From positions 4,011,717 to 4,075,716 of the forward strand of contig NC_071330.1 of assembly GCF_010183535.1 (NCBI RefSeq): a stretch of 64,000 nt of DNA, in the 5' to 3' direction. The DNA comes from Caenorhabditis remanei (lineage: Eukaryota; Nematoda; Chromadorea; Rhabditida; Rhabditidae). Below, in pieces: positions 35,801 through 47,479 of this stretch. The notes beneath the pieces were generated by a model. That model searched no databases and was not told where the DNA came from. It was given only the letters and a program-made list of their open reading frames with translations. Position 1 is the first letter of the stretch, and each line of letters opens with the position of its first letter. Position numbers and translations under genes: made by a program.

Positions 35801-37047
35801 TTACCTTAAATACTGTATTATAACGGCATGCCGTTATATTTTTCAACCGGCTCCCACAGAAATTGTGTGGTTTAAGAAACTTATTAAAATTTACCGGAAA
35901 AATTTTTTTGGGAGTTCTATCGGCTGATCAAGAAGTTACTAATCACGCTGCTTCTAATCAGAACCACAAAAAGACACCGGGATGATCACATTCATGAATT
36001 CTGAGTATAGATGGGGTGCCGTTATAATACAGTATTTACGGTAATTTTTGAGAATTTCAGTAGAAATCAACATTTTTCGAAGACCCCATTTCATATCTTT
36101 CCATAACGAAAAACCGAAAAAGAACCGCTTTTCTCAAAGATTTTTTGCCGAAAGTTTGGAAAACGGTGCATTTTCACAGAGGAATCAAAGGTGAAATTCG
36201 AGTTTTTGCAAAGGATCGAATTTCGAGCATCTAGGTATCTGTCTGTGCGTCCGGAATGACCCTATGTTCAGAAATTTGTCCTAATACTTTTCAGTCAAAT
36301 GTCTGGAACTCTGTATAATTAAACGTTTTCTGTCTGTCTGTGTATCCATATATCCCGATGTCCACCCTCACTGTTTTCCAGACAGAAGAACTCAGCGAGA
36401 AAATTGCTGTATCACGGGAACAAATCGATCTATTGAAAGTTCAGCTGCAAAACTCGACGATTGCAAGTGATATGGAAGAACAGAGATTAATCCAAAGAAT
36501 AAGAGAATTGGAGCAGGTAAATAGAATGGCAACGAGAAACTACTACAGTAATCCTGTGTTTACGTGGTGATAGCTATTTTGAATATAATAGACTCGATGC
36601 GCCTCTAAAGTACAGTAACCTCTAATCCGATTCGATCGAAAACCCTCAAGAATTGAACTTTTAAAGCTCGAATCGTCGCCATCGCCAAGATTTGAGTCTG
36701 TAATGTTCAATTTTTGAGGGTTTTCGAACACTTGATCAGACTCCTTCCACTTTTAAGCCATCATTACTCGGCCGCCAAGATCTCGTGATATTGGAAATCA
36801 GATGACCGAGTTCTTATGGATGATTATAAACATGGCTCAGTTTAGAGCATTTTGAATTTCAGTTTTTTTTAATCTTGCAACCCCTCATTCCCTTTTTCAG
36901 AACCATCAAGCTGAATTAAATCAGTTAGGAGTAGTTTGGAATGAGAGAGAACTCGTAATCGCTGGTCAGATGTTTTTAATCGAAGCACTATTCCCACCAA
37001 TCCAACCAGGAGGTGAAAATGCAGAACCTGAGAATCCGGTGAGTTAA
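26897..37047 (+). CDS. eIF5B-derived pseudo-GTPase with coiled-coil tail
   Basis: Exons 26897-26953, 27432-27908, 31860-32226, 32387-32881, 33721-34165, 34518-34722, 35221-35310, 36382-36516 and 36901-37038 join in frame to about 803 residues. The 3' end is either read-through to TAA at 37047 or a mini-exon near 37294. The start follows TTTTTTCAG. Residues about 20-215 are Lys/Glu-rich, as in eIF5B. From RSPVICVIG the GTPase and domain II match eIF5B (GEAGGITQQIGAT, LRGSSLCD, HGLEPQT, MEVKQITGLGTS, ASTAGSLEALLDFLKS). But the P-loop, GHVDTGKT in eIF5B, reads GRDDTEES, DTPGHE reads NKGHE, and NKID reads NRFD. eIF5B domains III-IV are replaced by a Ser/Gln-rich linker and a predicted coiled coil (LSEKIAVSREQIDLLKVQLQ). 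GTP binding is probably lost. A recently duplicated, repurposed translation factor or a decaying copy. Confidence 0.7.
28697..29103. mobile_element. Palindromic MITE between two intron duplicates
   Basis: Arms beginning GGAACAGAGATGAGCGG and ending CCGCTAATCTCTGTTTC pair over about 200 bp. The centre has GGCATTCCGCCTTCCGCC against GGCGGAAT. It lies between the duplicated segments (about 27058-28550 and 29372-30550). Confidence 0.7.
29742..30016 (+). pseudogene. Duplicated, frameshifted copy of eIF5B-like exon 2
   Basis: Near-identical to 27432-27908 up to its internal deletion, with the same TTTTTTCAG acceptor and a GTAGGA donor. One A is missing in the first A-run (AAAAAAG against AAAAAAAG), and the length of 275 nt is not a multiple of three, so including it would break the downstream frame. 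The duplication covers flanking intron too. Confidence 0.75.
34245..34400. repeat. Short intronic tandem repeat (GATTTACG units)
   Basis: Repeats of GATTTACGGCAGTTCAGCAC and shorter GATTTACGAGGCTT units in intron 5 of the eIF5B-like gene. Introns 7 and flanks also carry dispersed TGTCTGTCTGTGTGTC runs (35325, 35450, 35600 and 36330). Confidence 0.6.
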
Positions 37048-38114
37048 TACAAATGGCTAAAATCATGAAATTACGGTGAAAAGTAGGCGAAAGTTAATCT
37101 AGAATGTGGGCTCAGTCTGAATGGGGAAGTCATTTTTTGCAATAAAAAGGAAAAACTTAATATTTGGAAATTTACAGTTCGAAACGCCACCGCCGTAACG
37201 TGGAGTAATCGAATCTATGCCTTTCAAAATTTAATTTTTCTCGACATTTTTAGCCGAAATTTCGGGGTTTTGACTGAGAATATGTGTTTTCAGCAATAAA
37301 TCGATTTCGAGACACGGAAACTCAATTTCTGGTCGAAAAATTTCGAGTTATGGCTGAAAATTCCAATTTTAACTGGAAAGTCGATTTTCTCACACAAAAA
37401 CTGCAAAAACTCAATTTTTGCCCCGAAAATGTCATTAATGAACCTATTCACAAGGTAGCAAAAAAAGCAAAAGAACTATTTTTGCTAGTAGTAAAAAATA
37501 GTTTTTTGCTTTATTTTTTGACCAGAAATTGAGTTTCCGTGTCTCGAAATCGATTTCTTACAGAAAAATCCATATTCTCAGTCAGAAACTTGAATATTCG
37601 TAAAAAATTGGCGAATTTTGATTAATTTTTCTATTTCTTTTTTCAAATTAGGTCAATGTGCATCATAAAGTGTTGATAAAATGTTTATTTGTAAAACGCG
37701 TCGTTTTTTTAACTGTTTTATGTACGTTTTTGATGAGCTTTTTATTTATATTCTTCTTTGTACAAATCTCTCCCGAAATACATTGTTTTTCATTTCCCTT
37801 GAACGTCTATTTCGATAAATTTATGAATTTTTCAGAACATTAACACTTTTTACAGAAATTGTGGACGAAAAAATGAATTTCGAATTATAAAAATATTAAA
37901 TTTACGGTATACACGCCTCACGCACCAACGGCTTTTCTGACGCATAAAACCCAGCTCCTCGATCGATGCGCATTGGAGGCGCAGAGTGCTGTGCTGTGTC
38001 TTATGATTCTGAGAGACGTCGTTTGAGAATGGTTTTGAATTTTTTTATAATTATTTTCATTTTTATTTCAAAAATAACTTCTCTTCATGAACCTATAAGG
38101 TCTATACTATTTTT
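37048..38114. other. Intergenic, no gene seen
   Basis: Contains an inverted pair (TCGATTTCGAGACACGGAAA near 37300 and its complement near 37540) making a fold-back of about 270 bp. Otherwise AT-rich. The homologous RdRP duplication block begins at 38115. Confidence 0.5.
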
Positions 38115-40481
38115 AAAGAAAACGCGGGGGGATAATTGGACAAAAAATAAAATCTAGAAAAAAACAGGAGGGGAAAAACATAAAAATACGGAAAAGAGGG
38201 AAACAATTTGTCGACTAGGTGTTGATGTGTCCCTTGATAATCTTCTCATAGCACAGACGAGCCATTTGAATTGAAATATCTTGTCCTGTCACGTAAGTCT
38301 TGATGGGCACTTTGACAGCGACGAGTTGACGCAGTTTGTACATTGCTTCGAGAGTTCCACGTGTCGACACGAGGTATTTGACTGAAAATATGATACAGAT
38401 AATATAGGTTTTTCTGTTAAAACTCACTATTAGATTTCTGTGGCCCATCAGACGCGCGGACTGACTTCTCCATGTTTCGCATGCATACCTCCTCAACTCC
38501 CGTATGCTCAATCAGTTTACGATGGACAAGATTACGGTCGGCGTCAACTGAAAATGGTACAATGAAATCAAAATAATGCCTTCTTGGACATCTAATGCGC
38601 ACCCGGTAACTCAATGACAAACGGCTCGTTCTCCCGAATAATCGATCGAATCGTCACTGTCGGGTCGGTGGAGATGGGAAGCTCCTCGAATCGCAAATTG
38701 AACAACACATTATAGTAGGTTTTGAGTGCTGCCTCGTGGAAGATTTGCCATTCGCCACGCATGAAGATTGACGAGAAATTGAGCGGACGGAACGAGAGAT
38801 TCGGCATTTTACGGAACTTTCGAGAAGCGAGGAATTCCAAAAATTTGACTGTCTGTAATGAAAATATATTATTGGATATCTTCCCAATTAGCTTTCTACC
38901 ATCGTCGATTTCTCCTTCTCTGTCAGAATTGTACTCATCTCGTTCTCATTGTCTTTCAATTTCCATTGTTTCTCATCAATTTTCTTGAAAAACGCGGCAG
39001 CATTTCCGTCAACCGATGAGTATTGCCTCGTAGCGAAAAGAATGAAAAGAAGTGAGAAATGATAGCTTCGGAGCGGTTGATTATCGAAAAGTTTCGATAC
39101 CCGAGCCCATTCATCCAATAGAAAAAGAACTTCGTCCAATCCTTGAATCGCTTCAACATACATCCGAACTATTTTCACCGCTCTTCTCACTTGTTTCCCA
39201 TCTTTTGATTCTGTTGAAAATTGACGATAATCCTCAAACAATCGGGAGTTATCACTCAGATACTGTTTTCTATGAGCATCCATCATTGTATACAGCGGAT
39301 TTGCACCACCCAAGATAATCTCATCTGCCGCCAAACAGCTCTGCTGTTTCACCGATGCCAACACATCGTACGCCAACCATGCAAATGACAACTTCTTGTT
39401 CTCTCTAGTGACACGAGCCTCCTCATAGCATGCTTTATACCAGGCCACCGCCTTCCTCATCATTTTATTAGTTGGAGCACGGCACTGTCGTTGGAGAATG
39501 TTCGTTTCATTTCCATTGCGTGTGCATTCGGTATTCGTTTGCCATCCGCCATCGAATTCGTCGAAAAAGTGTTCTCGATACTTTTTGAACAAATTGGAAA
39601 CTTTGGTCTCGATCAGTTGATTTGTGTTGTAAAATGACATATCGTCTTGATCTTTGTCCGAAATTCGATTACGCATGTCCACGATACATCCAGAGAAGAT
39701 TTCGCCTTCCGTCTGAAATTATCTATCGTTTATATTCTAACGATTTCTAATCCCTTACTTTGATTCCATAATTCTCCATCACTGATCTCAACTGTGCATT
39801 ATATCTCGCCAAGTCTTCTCTGGCACTCTGCATATACTCATCGTATCCATCAATCGTCATCGTCGGATCTATTGAAATCTCAATTTGCTCGTCTCGCTCC
39901 TCGGAGATTTTCACCACATCGTCGATGGCTTTGAATTCACGGAACAGTTTTCCACATAACCGAGGACTAACATACATTGGACTATGATCGTTTCCCATGT
40001 GATAATCTGGAACTCGTTCTGCTCGTTCCGGTGGAATCATCTCGCCCGTCTCGTCGTCTTTTCTCCATTTTTTCTCCAATTCCTCTGGCGGTATTCCGGA
40101 TTTTGTGAAGTCGACAGCTTGACAATTCTTCTTCGCTAAATCCATGCATACACGTGAGTTTAAACCGTATTGATCGGAATTGTGGAGGTGGCTGTTGGAA
40201 ATTGTACCGACTGAATCCAATTTCAGATACGTTACATAGAAATCTCGCATCAGACCGTCAATCTCTTCTTCCTTGAACGACGATTTCTGTTTTTCTGAAG
40301 TGAAATCAAATGGATCCTCATTCTTGTCCAGCAGCAACTGTTGATCCCAAATGATTGAATACTCATCTCCATCCAAATCCGAACCAGCCATTTCATCTGG
40401 ATGTGGGCGTGGTCCATGTTGTGGGAACACTACAACATCATTCATATGATGAAGTTCCGGAATATCGACGGCTTCATAGAT
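38115..40481. repeat. Segmental duplication, partner of 13474-15840
   Basis: 2,367 bp here and 2,367 bp at 13474-15840 run co-linear in the same orientation with scattered substitutions. They share exons, introns and about 100 bp of 3' flank (from AAAGAAAACGCGGGGGG). Both ends of the homology are sharp. Confidence 0.9.
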
Positions 40482-43400
40482 TCGAACATCTCCAGCAACG
40501 ATACATGGATTCTTGGTGAGGAGTACGGTTCCGGTGAGCACTTGACGAGCAGCAGTTTTCGGTGGAATCTTCAGCGCCAGGTTTTTGGTTAACTGAACGA
40601 AAATTTGACCGTATTGAAGACGTCCAGTTTCGTCGACGACACCGAGCATTGAACGACCGAGATCAGCGGGAATCGGGATTTGCTCTTTTCGAAGCTGTCG
40701 TGCTGAAAATGTTAAAGATTGTTGCATTTTCGATGAATGCACTTACTGATCAAGAATTTGATGGAAGCCTTGATAAGAGATCTGAAGAATGGTTCACTTG
40801 ACAGTGTGAATCCCCAGGTTGTACGAAGATAGTCAATGTCGACGCGACGTGGAAGTTCCTGGAATAACGAAGCTGAAATTTTAATATTGAATTGATTCAG
40901 CGGAAGATCAGTTTTCAGTAAAAACACTTGTATTTTTGAAAAATCTCCGTCTTTTCAATGAAAAAAGCAAAATCATTGTCCATTTTCCAATACCTTGAGC
41001 CGGTTTCTACAGAAAGTCTCATCAACCATTTGCTGAGCGAACTGAAGCATTTGTCGATCCAACAGCTCCTCAATTCGATTTGTAACCCGCCGATGACATT
41101 CCAGGGATTGCATTTCCGAGACTTGATCCAAAATGTTGATGAACGGTTTATTTAGTGAGACAGGAACCGGCGCCGAGTATTTCACAATTTCCACTTGATC
41201 CCGTGGATGTCGTTTCGAGATGAACTTGATTTGACTCGGGCGGAATACACAACTCAAACCCCATGATGTTTCTTCTGACACTTCTGGAACATTGTTTTCA
41301 ACACACCACAGACGAATATTGTCGAGAAGAGGCTCTACAGCAATGACTCCTTTCATTCCACGGAAACGGAACTAAAAAAATAGGAATAGAAAATCAAAAA
41401 TTGATCATCGAGCTACCTGAAAACAACTCGGAACTCCTTTGCCCAAATCCATCACTTCTGAAACCATTTTTGCGAAAAGGTGACTCATGAGACCGACTCC
41501 ATCAGAGAAAGTGTATTCGTCTCGTTTCACATTTTTTCCTCCCGTCAAATCGAACGTGGTTATATATGTACATCGTTCGAGATTCACTCCGGAAAGCCTA
41601 CTCTGCGTGAAACACTGTCCCAATCTAGCCATCATTTTCGGAATATTATCAATCGTTTCGAATCTTCCCAGATTCTTTCGCGCCGATTGAATTTTCGGAT
41701 TGAAATCGATGGGCGGTTTCAGTTTGTATTTCTCCTCGTATTCTCTGCATTGTGCCGATGAGTATTTCTCCATGAAATACGCTCCACTATCTCTCATCTG
41801 CGAATTCGAACTTCCGAGATATCCGAAATTCTTTCCAGCTACCGTAATTCCCTCCCGCAGATATCTATGCACTGTTGTCTCGAGAAGTGTCGACGTCTTA
41901 TTGGTTCTCATTTTCTGATTGTCATCATCTCGGAACATGATACGAAGAACGCGGCAACCATCACGGTCGTACCGTCTCAACACACGATTTCCCATCAATG
42001 TCTCCGGTGCCACGTAGACAACACGCGTCGGGGTGAAAATTATCTTCCGGACTCTCTGATATCCCTCGCGAACTTCTTCAGAAGTCAATCCATTGATAAG
42101 GCTGTTCTTCAGGCGTGTTTGGCAAATTCGATCGAAACATTTAATCAACGATCCGATTCGTTTCCGTCCATCAATCATATGAACCAAATCTTCGAGTCCA
42201 GCTTCACACAACTTATCATCCATGTTGTAATAATGGAGAATCACTGCAAGGAAATTAGTCCAGATGGTTTCCACCAGAAGAATCTGATCCTTGACGACAG
42301 CGCCACGGGAAATTAGGCATTCAAGTAGGTAGGTGATGGCGAATTTTCGTTCGCGATTCGTATCGATCTCACGGGATCCGCAGATTTCGTGTTTCGGTGG
42401 GAAGGCCTGAAAAAGAAATCGAGTTTTTATTGAAAAATTTAAGTAACATCACTCAAAAAGGTGAATCATTTTCACTAACAGTTGCTACGAAATCCCTATA
42501 AATTGGGGCCGAGAAGTGCGTTGCCGGTAGTTGTTGACTATTTTGAAATGTCCATCTGTGATACGGATTGTCTTTCCAAATGAGACAATCAATCGCTGGA
42601 ATGTCGGCGAATTCAATGGATACACCTGTTCGAATGCGAAGACGTGACAATAGACGGTAGATCTCAGCGAGCTGAAAAGTCGAAACGGTGAATAGAGACA
42701 CATCTCTTTTCTATTCACTCACACTGACAGACGTATCAAACTCCACGGTAAACACTGGACTATCAGTGATAGCTTTAGATGTTGGATACTGTTTTGGTTC
42801 TCTTCCATGATTAATGATCAAATGGCGTTTATAATGAGGGATTACGTGTTTACTTTCAGCCTCTTGTCGTTGTGTTCGAAATGCTCTTCTGATCAGAACT
42901 GGACAATTGAGTTCGAAATGAATACGAACTCGATCGGATCCATGGTCATCAGAAACCACCGGATCGACAATCACACGACGGATGGAGGTGCGGCGAACCT
43001 GCAAAATGGATTTTTGATAATATATTTGAAATTTTTATTGAGACATGAAGTAATTTATGAAGTAGAAACATTCAATACTACTTTTTGCAGCATTTTCGGT
43101 TCCGGAATGCCGGAAAACCCCAGTGAGTGTTAATTTTTGAATACACACCGTAATTTGATAATACATAGTGACAGTCTGCCTGGTTTTCTTGAAATCCTTA
43201 TCGGTAACTTCAAAATTTTCTTCTTCATGCCTGAAGTGAACGGTCATGAAATCGACTTTATCAAATTCGAACTCCACTCGTATCTGATTTAATCCGACAC
43301 GATCCGCCATCGTGAGCGTTCGATTTTTCAAACGAAGATCATTTCTTCTCCAAGTATCTCTCCAAAACGAGACTTCCCAATGATTAATGAATACTCCACC

Positions 43401-43997
43401 CTGAATATTTCCGAAGTAGAATGCAGAGAGCGGAATATCAACGAGATGGCACGTCAGCTCGGTAGACCAAAAGTCGGAGCTGTGAAGAACGAGATTTCCG
43501 AGTTGACACGGCAACATGCCGTCCTGAAAAGTGAATTTCAGGCATTTTGAGAGAAAAATACGATTTTCAACATGTGAGGCGCCCATTCTGTTTGAAACTG
43601 ACCTGCTTCAAATCCCTCAAGTATTCCTGAATCACCGATAACAAGTGGTGCGAGAACCCACCGGATACTACCTGAAAAATAATAATTTTTAGAATAAACG
43701 GATCATTTTTTGCTAAACCTCATAATTCGCCTCGTAAAACGGTTCACAATCTTGCTCTTCGACTGCCTGCATTTCTCCTTTTGTTTGGATTGTCATGTCC
43801 GAATTGTCCAGGGCCTGAAAATAATAAAAATAATGCATTTTTCCGAATAAAAAGTTTTTCATTAGCTAAAAAATGGAAAAACCACTCACATTTTCCAGTT
43901 TCGTTGTATGCGCTCGTATAATCGGAATCATCTGTTTCTTGGGAAGCGAGCATGGAATTTCGAGTTTAATCCATCCTCGACAACCTTCTTCCCCCAT
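38215..43997 (-). CDS. RNA-dependent RNA polymerase, EGO-1/RRF-1 type
   Basis: Fourteen minus-strand exons (43890-43997, 43719-43814, 43603-43671, 43149-43523, 42723-42998, 42480-42671, 41417-42406, 40994-41371, 40747-40858, 39759-40702, 38900-39712, 38603-38852, 38428-38547, 38215-38381) join in frame to 1,629 residues. That is close to C. elegans EGO-1 and shorter than RRF-3. The eukaryotic RdRP core is clear: YTFSDGVGLMS, FRFRGMKG and the metal-binding DLDGD at about residues 974-978 (AGSDLDGDEYS). These enzymes copy target mRNA into secondary siRNAs (22G RNAs) in perinuclear germ granules or soma. Exon 9 uses the acceptor TTATTCCAG; the upstream TTTCAG at 40873 would shift frame. EGO-1 or RRF-1 cannot be decided by eye. 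The 3' part was copied to 13474-15840. Confidence 0.9.
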
Positions 43998-44716
43998 TTT
44001 TGGGTCGTTTCTAGACGATTTTGAATGGATAACTTATTATTATTACGCGAATGATGTTCTGAAAACAGTTTAGTTGTAGTAAGACTTTATTTTCGCATTT
44101 TAAAACGGATTTTTAGCGATATTGAATGCCTTCTATGTGTCTTTTTAAAATAAATCGTCGGAAAATATTCATATCCCAGAAATTTCGCGAAAAAACCACA
44201 TTTCAAATTGAAAAATTGGAGAAAATAGGGAAACTTTTGAACAAATTGTGATGTGGCAAATACAGTAACCTTGCTCGGTCGTAATGAGACCCACTACTTA
44301 TTTTCCGTCATGTCCCTTTAAATTTTTTTCTAGGCTTGCTTGAAATTCGAAGGTGTTTGATAATTATCTCGTGACTGTCTCGGAAAAAACCAGAATTTGA
44401 TTAATTTTTACGAAAAGTTTAGAACAATAACAGTGAAAAAAGAAAAAAAGTAAAATAAATCGATGACAATTCGAGTAAAACTGATAGGAAAACATTTCTT
44501 TGTCTTGACCCTTTTCCTCTTTTGTTCTTCTTCTACTATTTGTTTTGTTAGAATCTCCTTTTTTATAAATGCCTCGAAACTATTTAACATCGGAATTGGG
44601 GGTGAAAAATCCGGCTGCTATTATTCAGTCGGTTTTTTGTACTGTAATCCAAACACAATAATCTTTGATTGCTCAAGTCATTTATTCAGGACAGCCAGTA
44701 ATTAAATATTATGCCA
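43998..44716. other. Intergenic, no gene supported
   Basis: 5' flank of the RdRP gene on one side and 3' flank of the first peptide gene on the other. Short AT-rich ORFs at 44408-44705 have no support. Confidence 0.5.
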
Positions 44717-44875
44717 TCAAATTTTGAATAATTCTTCAACGGTATAACAAAATCCTTCATAGCAGGCATTTGAATCGTCGCCGCAGACTTCATCGGAGAC
44801 GCAAGGGACTCCACGAGCGATGACTGGAGAAGTGATGGCCAGAAGGCAGAAAATGATGAGAGTCAGAATATTCAT
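44717..44875 (-). CDS. Diverged secreted four-cysteine peptide (copy 1)
   Basis: A 52-residue single-exon gene with the same signal peptide as its sisters (MNILTLIIFCLLAITSPVIA). The mature part keeps four cysteines and CYEGFCYT but differs elsewhere: GVPC replaces GRRC, there is a Gly-Asp-Asp-Ser-Asn stretch before the third Cys, and a shorter end (VEELFKI). A TATTTATA box on this strand is at 44936-44943. It faces copy 2 head to head. Being much more diverged than copies 2-6, it is either the oldest copy or the one escaping gene conversion. Function unknown; small secreted Cys peptides in worms often act in defence or signalling. Confidence 0.7.
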   Translation of the reverse strand: MNILTLIIFCLLAITSPVIARGVPCVSDEVCGDDSNACYEGFCYTVEELFKI

Positions 44876-45104
44876 TCGGAATGAGAAGAGAGACTTCTGA
44901 TGGTTTTCTAGGGAAGAGAGGACGATATTTATAGCCTCTGATTCCCATGTTTCTATGCAAATTTTATGAGCTCTGACTCACTGACGTTATGGTTCCCTCC
45001 GCCCTCAAAATTTGCATATAAACATGGGAATCAGAGGCTATAAATATCATCCTTTCTTCCCTAGAAATCCATCAGAAATCTCTCTTCTGCTCTTCTCATT
45101 CCGA
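44876..45104. promoter_or_regulatory. Divergent palindromic promoter, peptide pair 1
   Basis: Inverted copies of TTTGCATAnAAACATGGGAA, CAGAGGCTATAAATATC and a purine/pyrimidine leader face away from each other. TATA boxes lie at 44936-44943 (minus) and 45039-45046 (plus). The same block recurs in pairs 2 and 3. Confidence 0.7.
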
Positions 45105-45275
45105 ATTAATATTCTGACTCTCTTCATCTTCTGCCTTCTGGCCATCACCTCTCCAGTCATCGCTCGTGGACGTCGTTGCCGTTCGAGCACTCAATGCGAC
45201 TACGAATCCGTCTGCTACGAGGGATACTGTTACACCATCGACGAGATGTTCGACAAGTTCGATGCAAAGAAATAA
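45105..45275 (+). pseudogene. Secreted four-cysteine peptide with lost start codon (copy 2)
   Basis: The 56 codons match copies 3-6 almost exactly from the second residue to DKFDAKK, but the start ATG is ATT (45105-45107). The nearest upstream in-frame ATGs (45012, 45024) lie before the TATA box at 45039 and so should not be in the mRNA. The only downstream Met is near the C-terminus (MFDKF). Everything else is intact, including the TATA box and the four cysteines, so the loss is recent, or a non-AUG start is used. Confidence 0.7.
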
Positions 45276-46220
45276 TTCATTTCTTGTCGTTTGACTACAG
45301 TTTTCTACGAATAAATCATTTGAACATTCCAGAATTTCATCGAATGCAATTCAAAATTCTTCTTTTTTTGTTGTCACTTTGCTGTACGGTAAAATAAATG
45401 CATTCATAATTGAATGATCGAAAAATGGAACTAAACGGCTCAAACTGTTAACTAAAAAAACCAATTTTTTTAAAAGATCATTCAAAACTGAAAAAAAAGT
45501 TCCTTTTCGTCAAAGATTCGTCAAAGACTGTCTCAAAAATACTTTCGGCATCACAACATCACCTACAGTACTCTAATTTAAAGGCGCAGCATTACAAAAT
45601 TTCTTAGACTACCGAAACGATTGAAACCGTAACTTTTGCGCGGGAAACAGTAGTTTGTTTTAAAATTATATTTTTTTTTGTTAACAGACATGTTTTTCTG
45701 CATTAAAAATTGGTTTTTTAGATCTTCTGTGGACCCGCGTTACCGCGAAAAACCGAATTTCTTCTCTCGAATCCTCCATTGTCATCACTTTCAAGCAATT
45801 CTTCTCATTTTCTCCTCACTTCTTCGTTTTTTGGCAATTTGAACTGTTTTCTTCTGTTCTGAATACATTCAGCCCCTGCTTTCCAATTCCACAATTTGTT
45901 GAGTTCACTCGTCCTGTTTCGCGCAACTGAAACCGTGTCCGCAGCCCATTTCCGTTATCCAACGAAAAATTCGCATTCTTTAACTGTTTTTTCGTCTTTC
46001 TGTTATAAATTCTCCCGAAAAGTAGTCTCCGCTACCCACTTATCGCTAAAAACTATCTCTTATTGATTTCATCTCTCCGCATCAAGCCATTTCATAGTTT
46101 TCTCCTCTTTCCCATTCTTATAAAACGTTATTTCGCTGAGCCATGTTGCGTATTCTATCTACCTTTCTCACTTTGCTTTCGTAACCTTTATTCAATTTTT
46201 CAGAGTCCCAAACACTGACA
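45276..46220. other. Intergenic, upstream of the zinc-finger gene
   Basis: No gene seen. It holds a perfect E2F-like site (45634-45647, listed separately) and ends in CAATTTTTCAG, a trans-splice-like acceptor 17 bp before the ATG at 46221. Confidence 0.5.
45634..45647. promoter_or_regulatory. E2F-like site TTTTGCGCGGGAAA
   Basis: Matches the E2F/DP consensus TTTSSCGC on both strands. It lies about 580 bp upstream of the OMA-type gene. EFL-1/DPL-1 controls oogenesis genes in C. elegans, so the link is plausible but unproven. Confidence 0.4.
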
Positions 46221-47479
46221 ATGCTGGAAAAATCAGTGCCACAGTGCTCGGCGGGCAATTTGAATGAATTGATGGCCCAGACCGCCAGCTTGTTGGCTGT
46301 CAATGAGCAGCTACGCAAGGAAATCGCGGAGTAAGATCAGTGGTTTCTCAAACAAATTTTTCATAAACTTATTTCAGTAACGAGCAAATCCATGCGATGC
46401 AACTTCGTGCTCTGAGCACCCAGCCGCCGAGCAACCACATCACACCATATGTGGATCCAAGACGTCGTGGAGAGCGGCGCATGCAGAAGCCGGAGTCGTA
46501 CAAGACTGTCATCTGTCAGGCTTGGCTTGAATCGAAAACGTGCACGTTCGCGGAGAACTGCCGTTTTGCGCACGGCGAGGAAGAGCTCCGTCCATCTTTG
46601 TAAGTTACAAAATATTGCGTAAAATTCGATTGCTTATTTTTCAGTATCGAGCCGCGCCAAAACAACAAGTACAAGACAAAGCTGTGCGACAAGTACACCA
46701 CCACTGGATTGTGTCCATATGGCAAGCGGTGTCTCTTCATCCATCCGGATCATGGGCCGAACGCGTACATCCGCGCTGACAAGCTGTACGAGGTAACTAT
46801 TGTTTTCTAAGTGAATTCAAATTGATCTGAATTCTTTCAGGTTTCGCAGCGCCACGCTCTTGCGGATCTTCGTGATCAAATGGAGCAGCATATCATGACT
46901 GGAGGTCGAAGCACTGTTCCAGATATCTCCACGGTCACAAAGCCGTTGGATGTTATGGCGAGACCATCGACACCGGATGAGCCGGCTGCGAAGATGCCGT
47001 TGGGACCGACGCCAGTGAGCACCCGCGGACCGAAATACGAGTTGCCACCGAAGAATGTCCCGGAGGAAGGTAAGGAGTGCAACATAATTAGTTATCGTAC
47101 TCATCTTCACATTTCAGAAGCGGGAAGTCTCCCACCTTCAAGCTGGCCGCTCGACCCATCTTCATTCTTCTCACTGGACAATCTGAACATGGCGAGTCGT
47201 CCAGTCAGTCCATTCGAGTCGATGCTCATTGAAGCTGCAGCCACAGCCGGAGTCTTGCCATTCACGATGATTGGAAAACAGTCAACTCCTGGAGGAGTAT
47301 CGGGCTACTCTTCTGCTGGATCAACTCCATATCAGGATTCCGACACGTCGCCAGAGTCTCTTCTTGCGAAATCTGTCATTAACCCGTTGTTGATTCCACA
47401 ACGTGAAGAGTTGTACTCTCCAATGCCCGGATTCGACAAACTTGCGGAGGAGATGGCCAAGCAATTCGAATTGTGGTGA
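46221..47479 (+). CDS. OMA/MOE-type tandem CCCH zinc-finger protein
   Basis: Exons 46221-46330, 46378-46599, 46645-46792, 46841-47069 and 47118-47479 join in frame to 356 residues. Two CCCH fingers: YKTVICQAWLESKTC..CRFAHGEEELRP (about residues 82-112) and YKTKLCDKYTTTGLC..CLFIHPDHGP (about 119-150), each C-X8-C-X5-C-X3-H. This pattern and the flanking NNKYKTKLCD are those of C. elegans OMA-1, OMA-2 and MOE-3, cytoplasmic RNA-binding proteins that repress maternal mRNAs and drive oocyte maturation. The Ser/Pro-rich C-terminus (SPFESM, STPGG, DTSPES) could be phosphorylated, as in OMA-1 before its degradation. The start follows TTTTTCAG. Length is shorter than OMA-1/2; which of the three it matches is unclear. 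Confidence 0.85.

Noticed and set aside
40870..40873. TTTCAG as the acceptor of RdRP exon 9
   Set aside because: It shifts the frame; the next acceptor, TTATTCCAG, keeps the RdRP reading.
45012..45104. N-terminal extensions of the peptide ORFs through the promoter
   Set aside because: They start upstream of the TATA box and recur because the promoter is conserved; the signal peptide begins at the downstream ATG.
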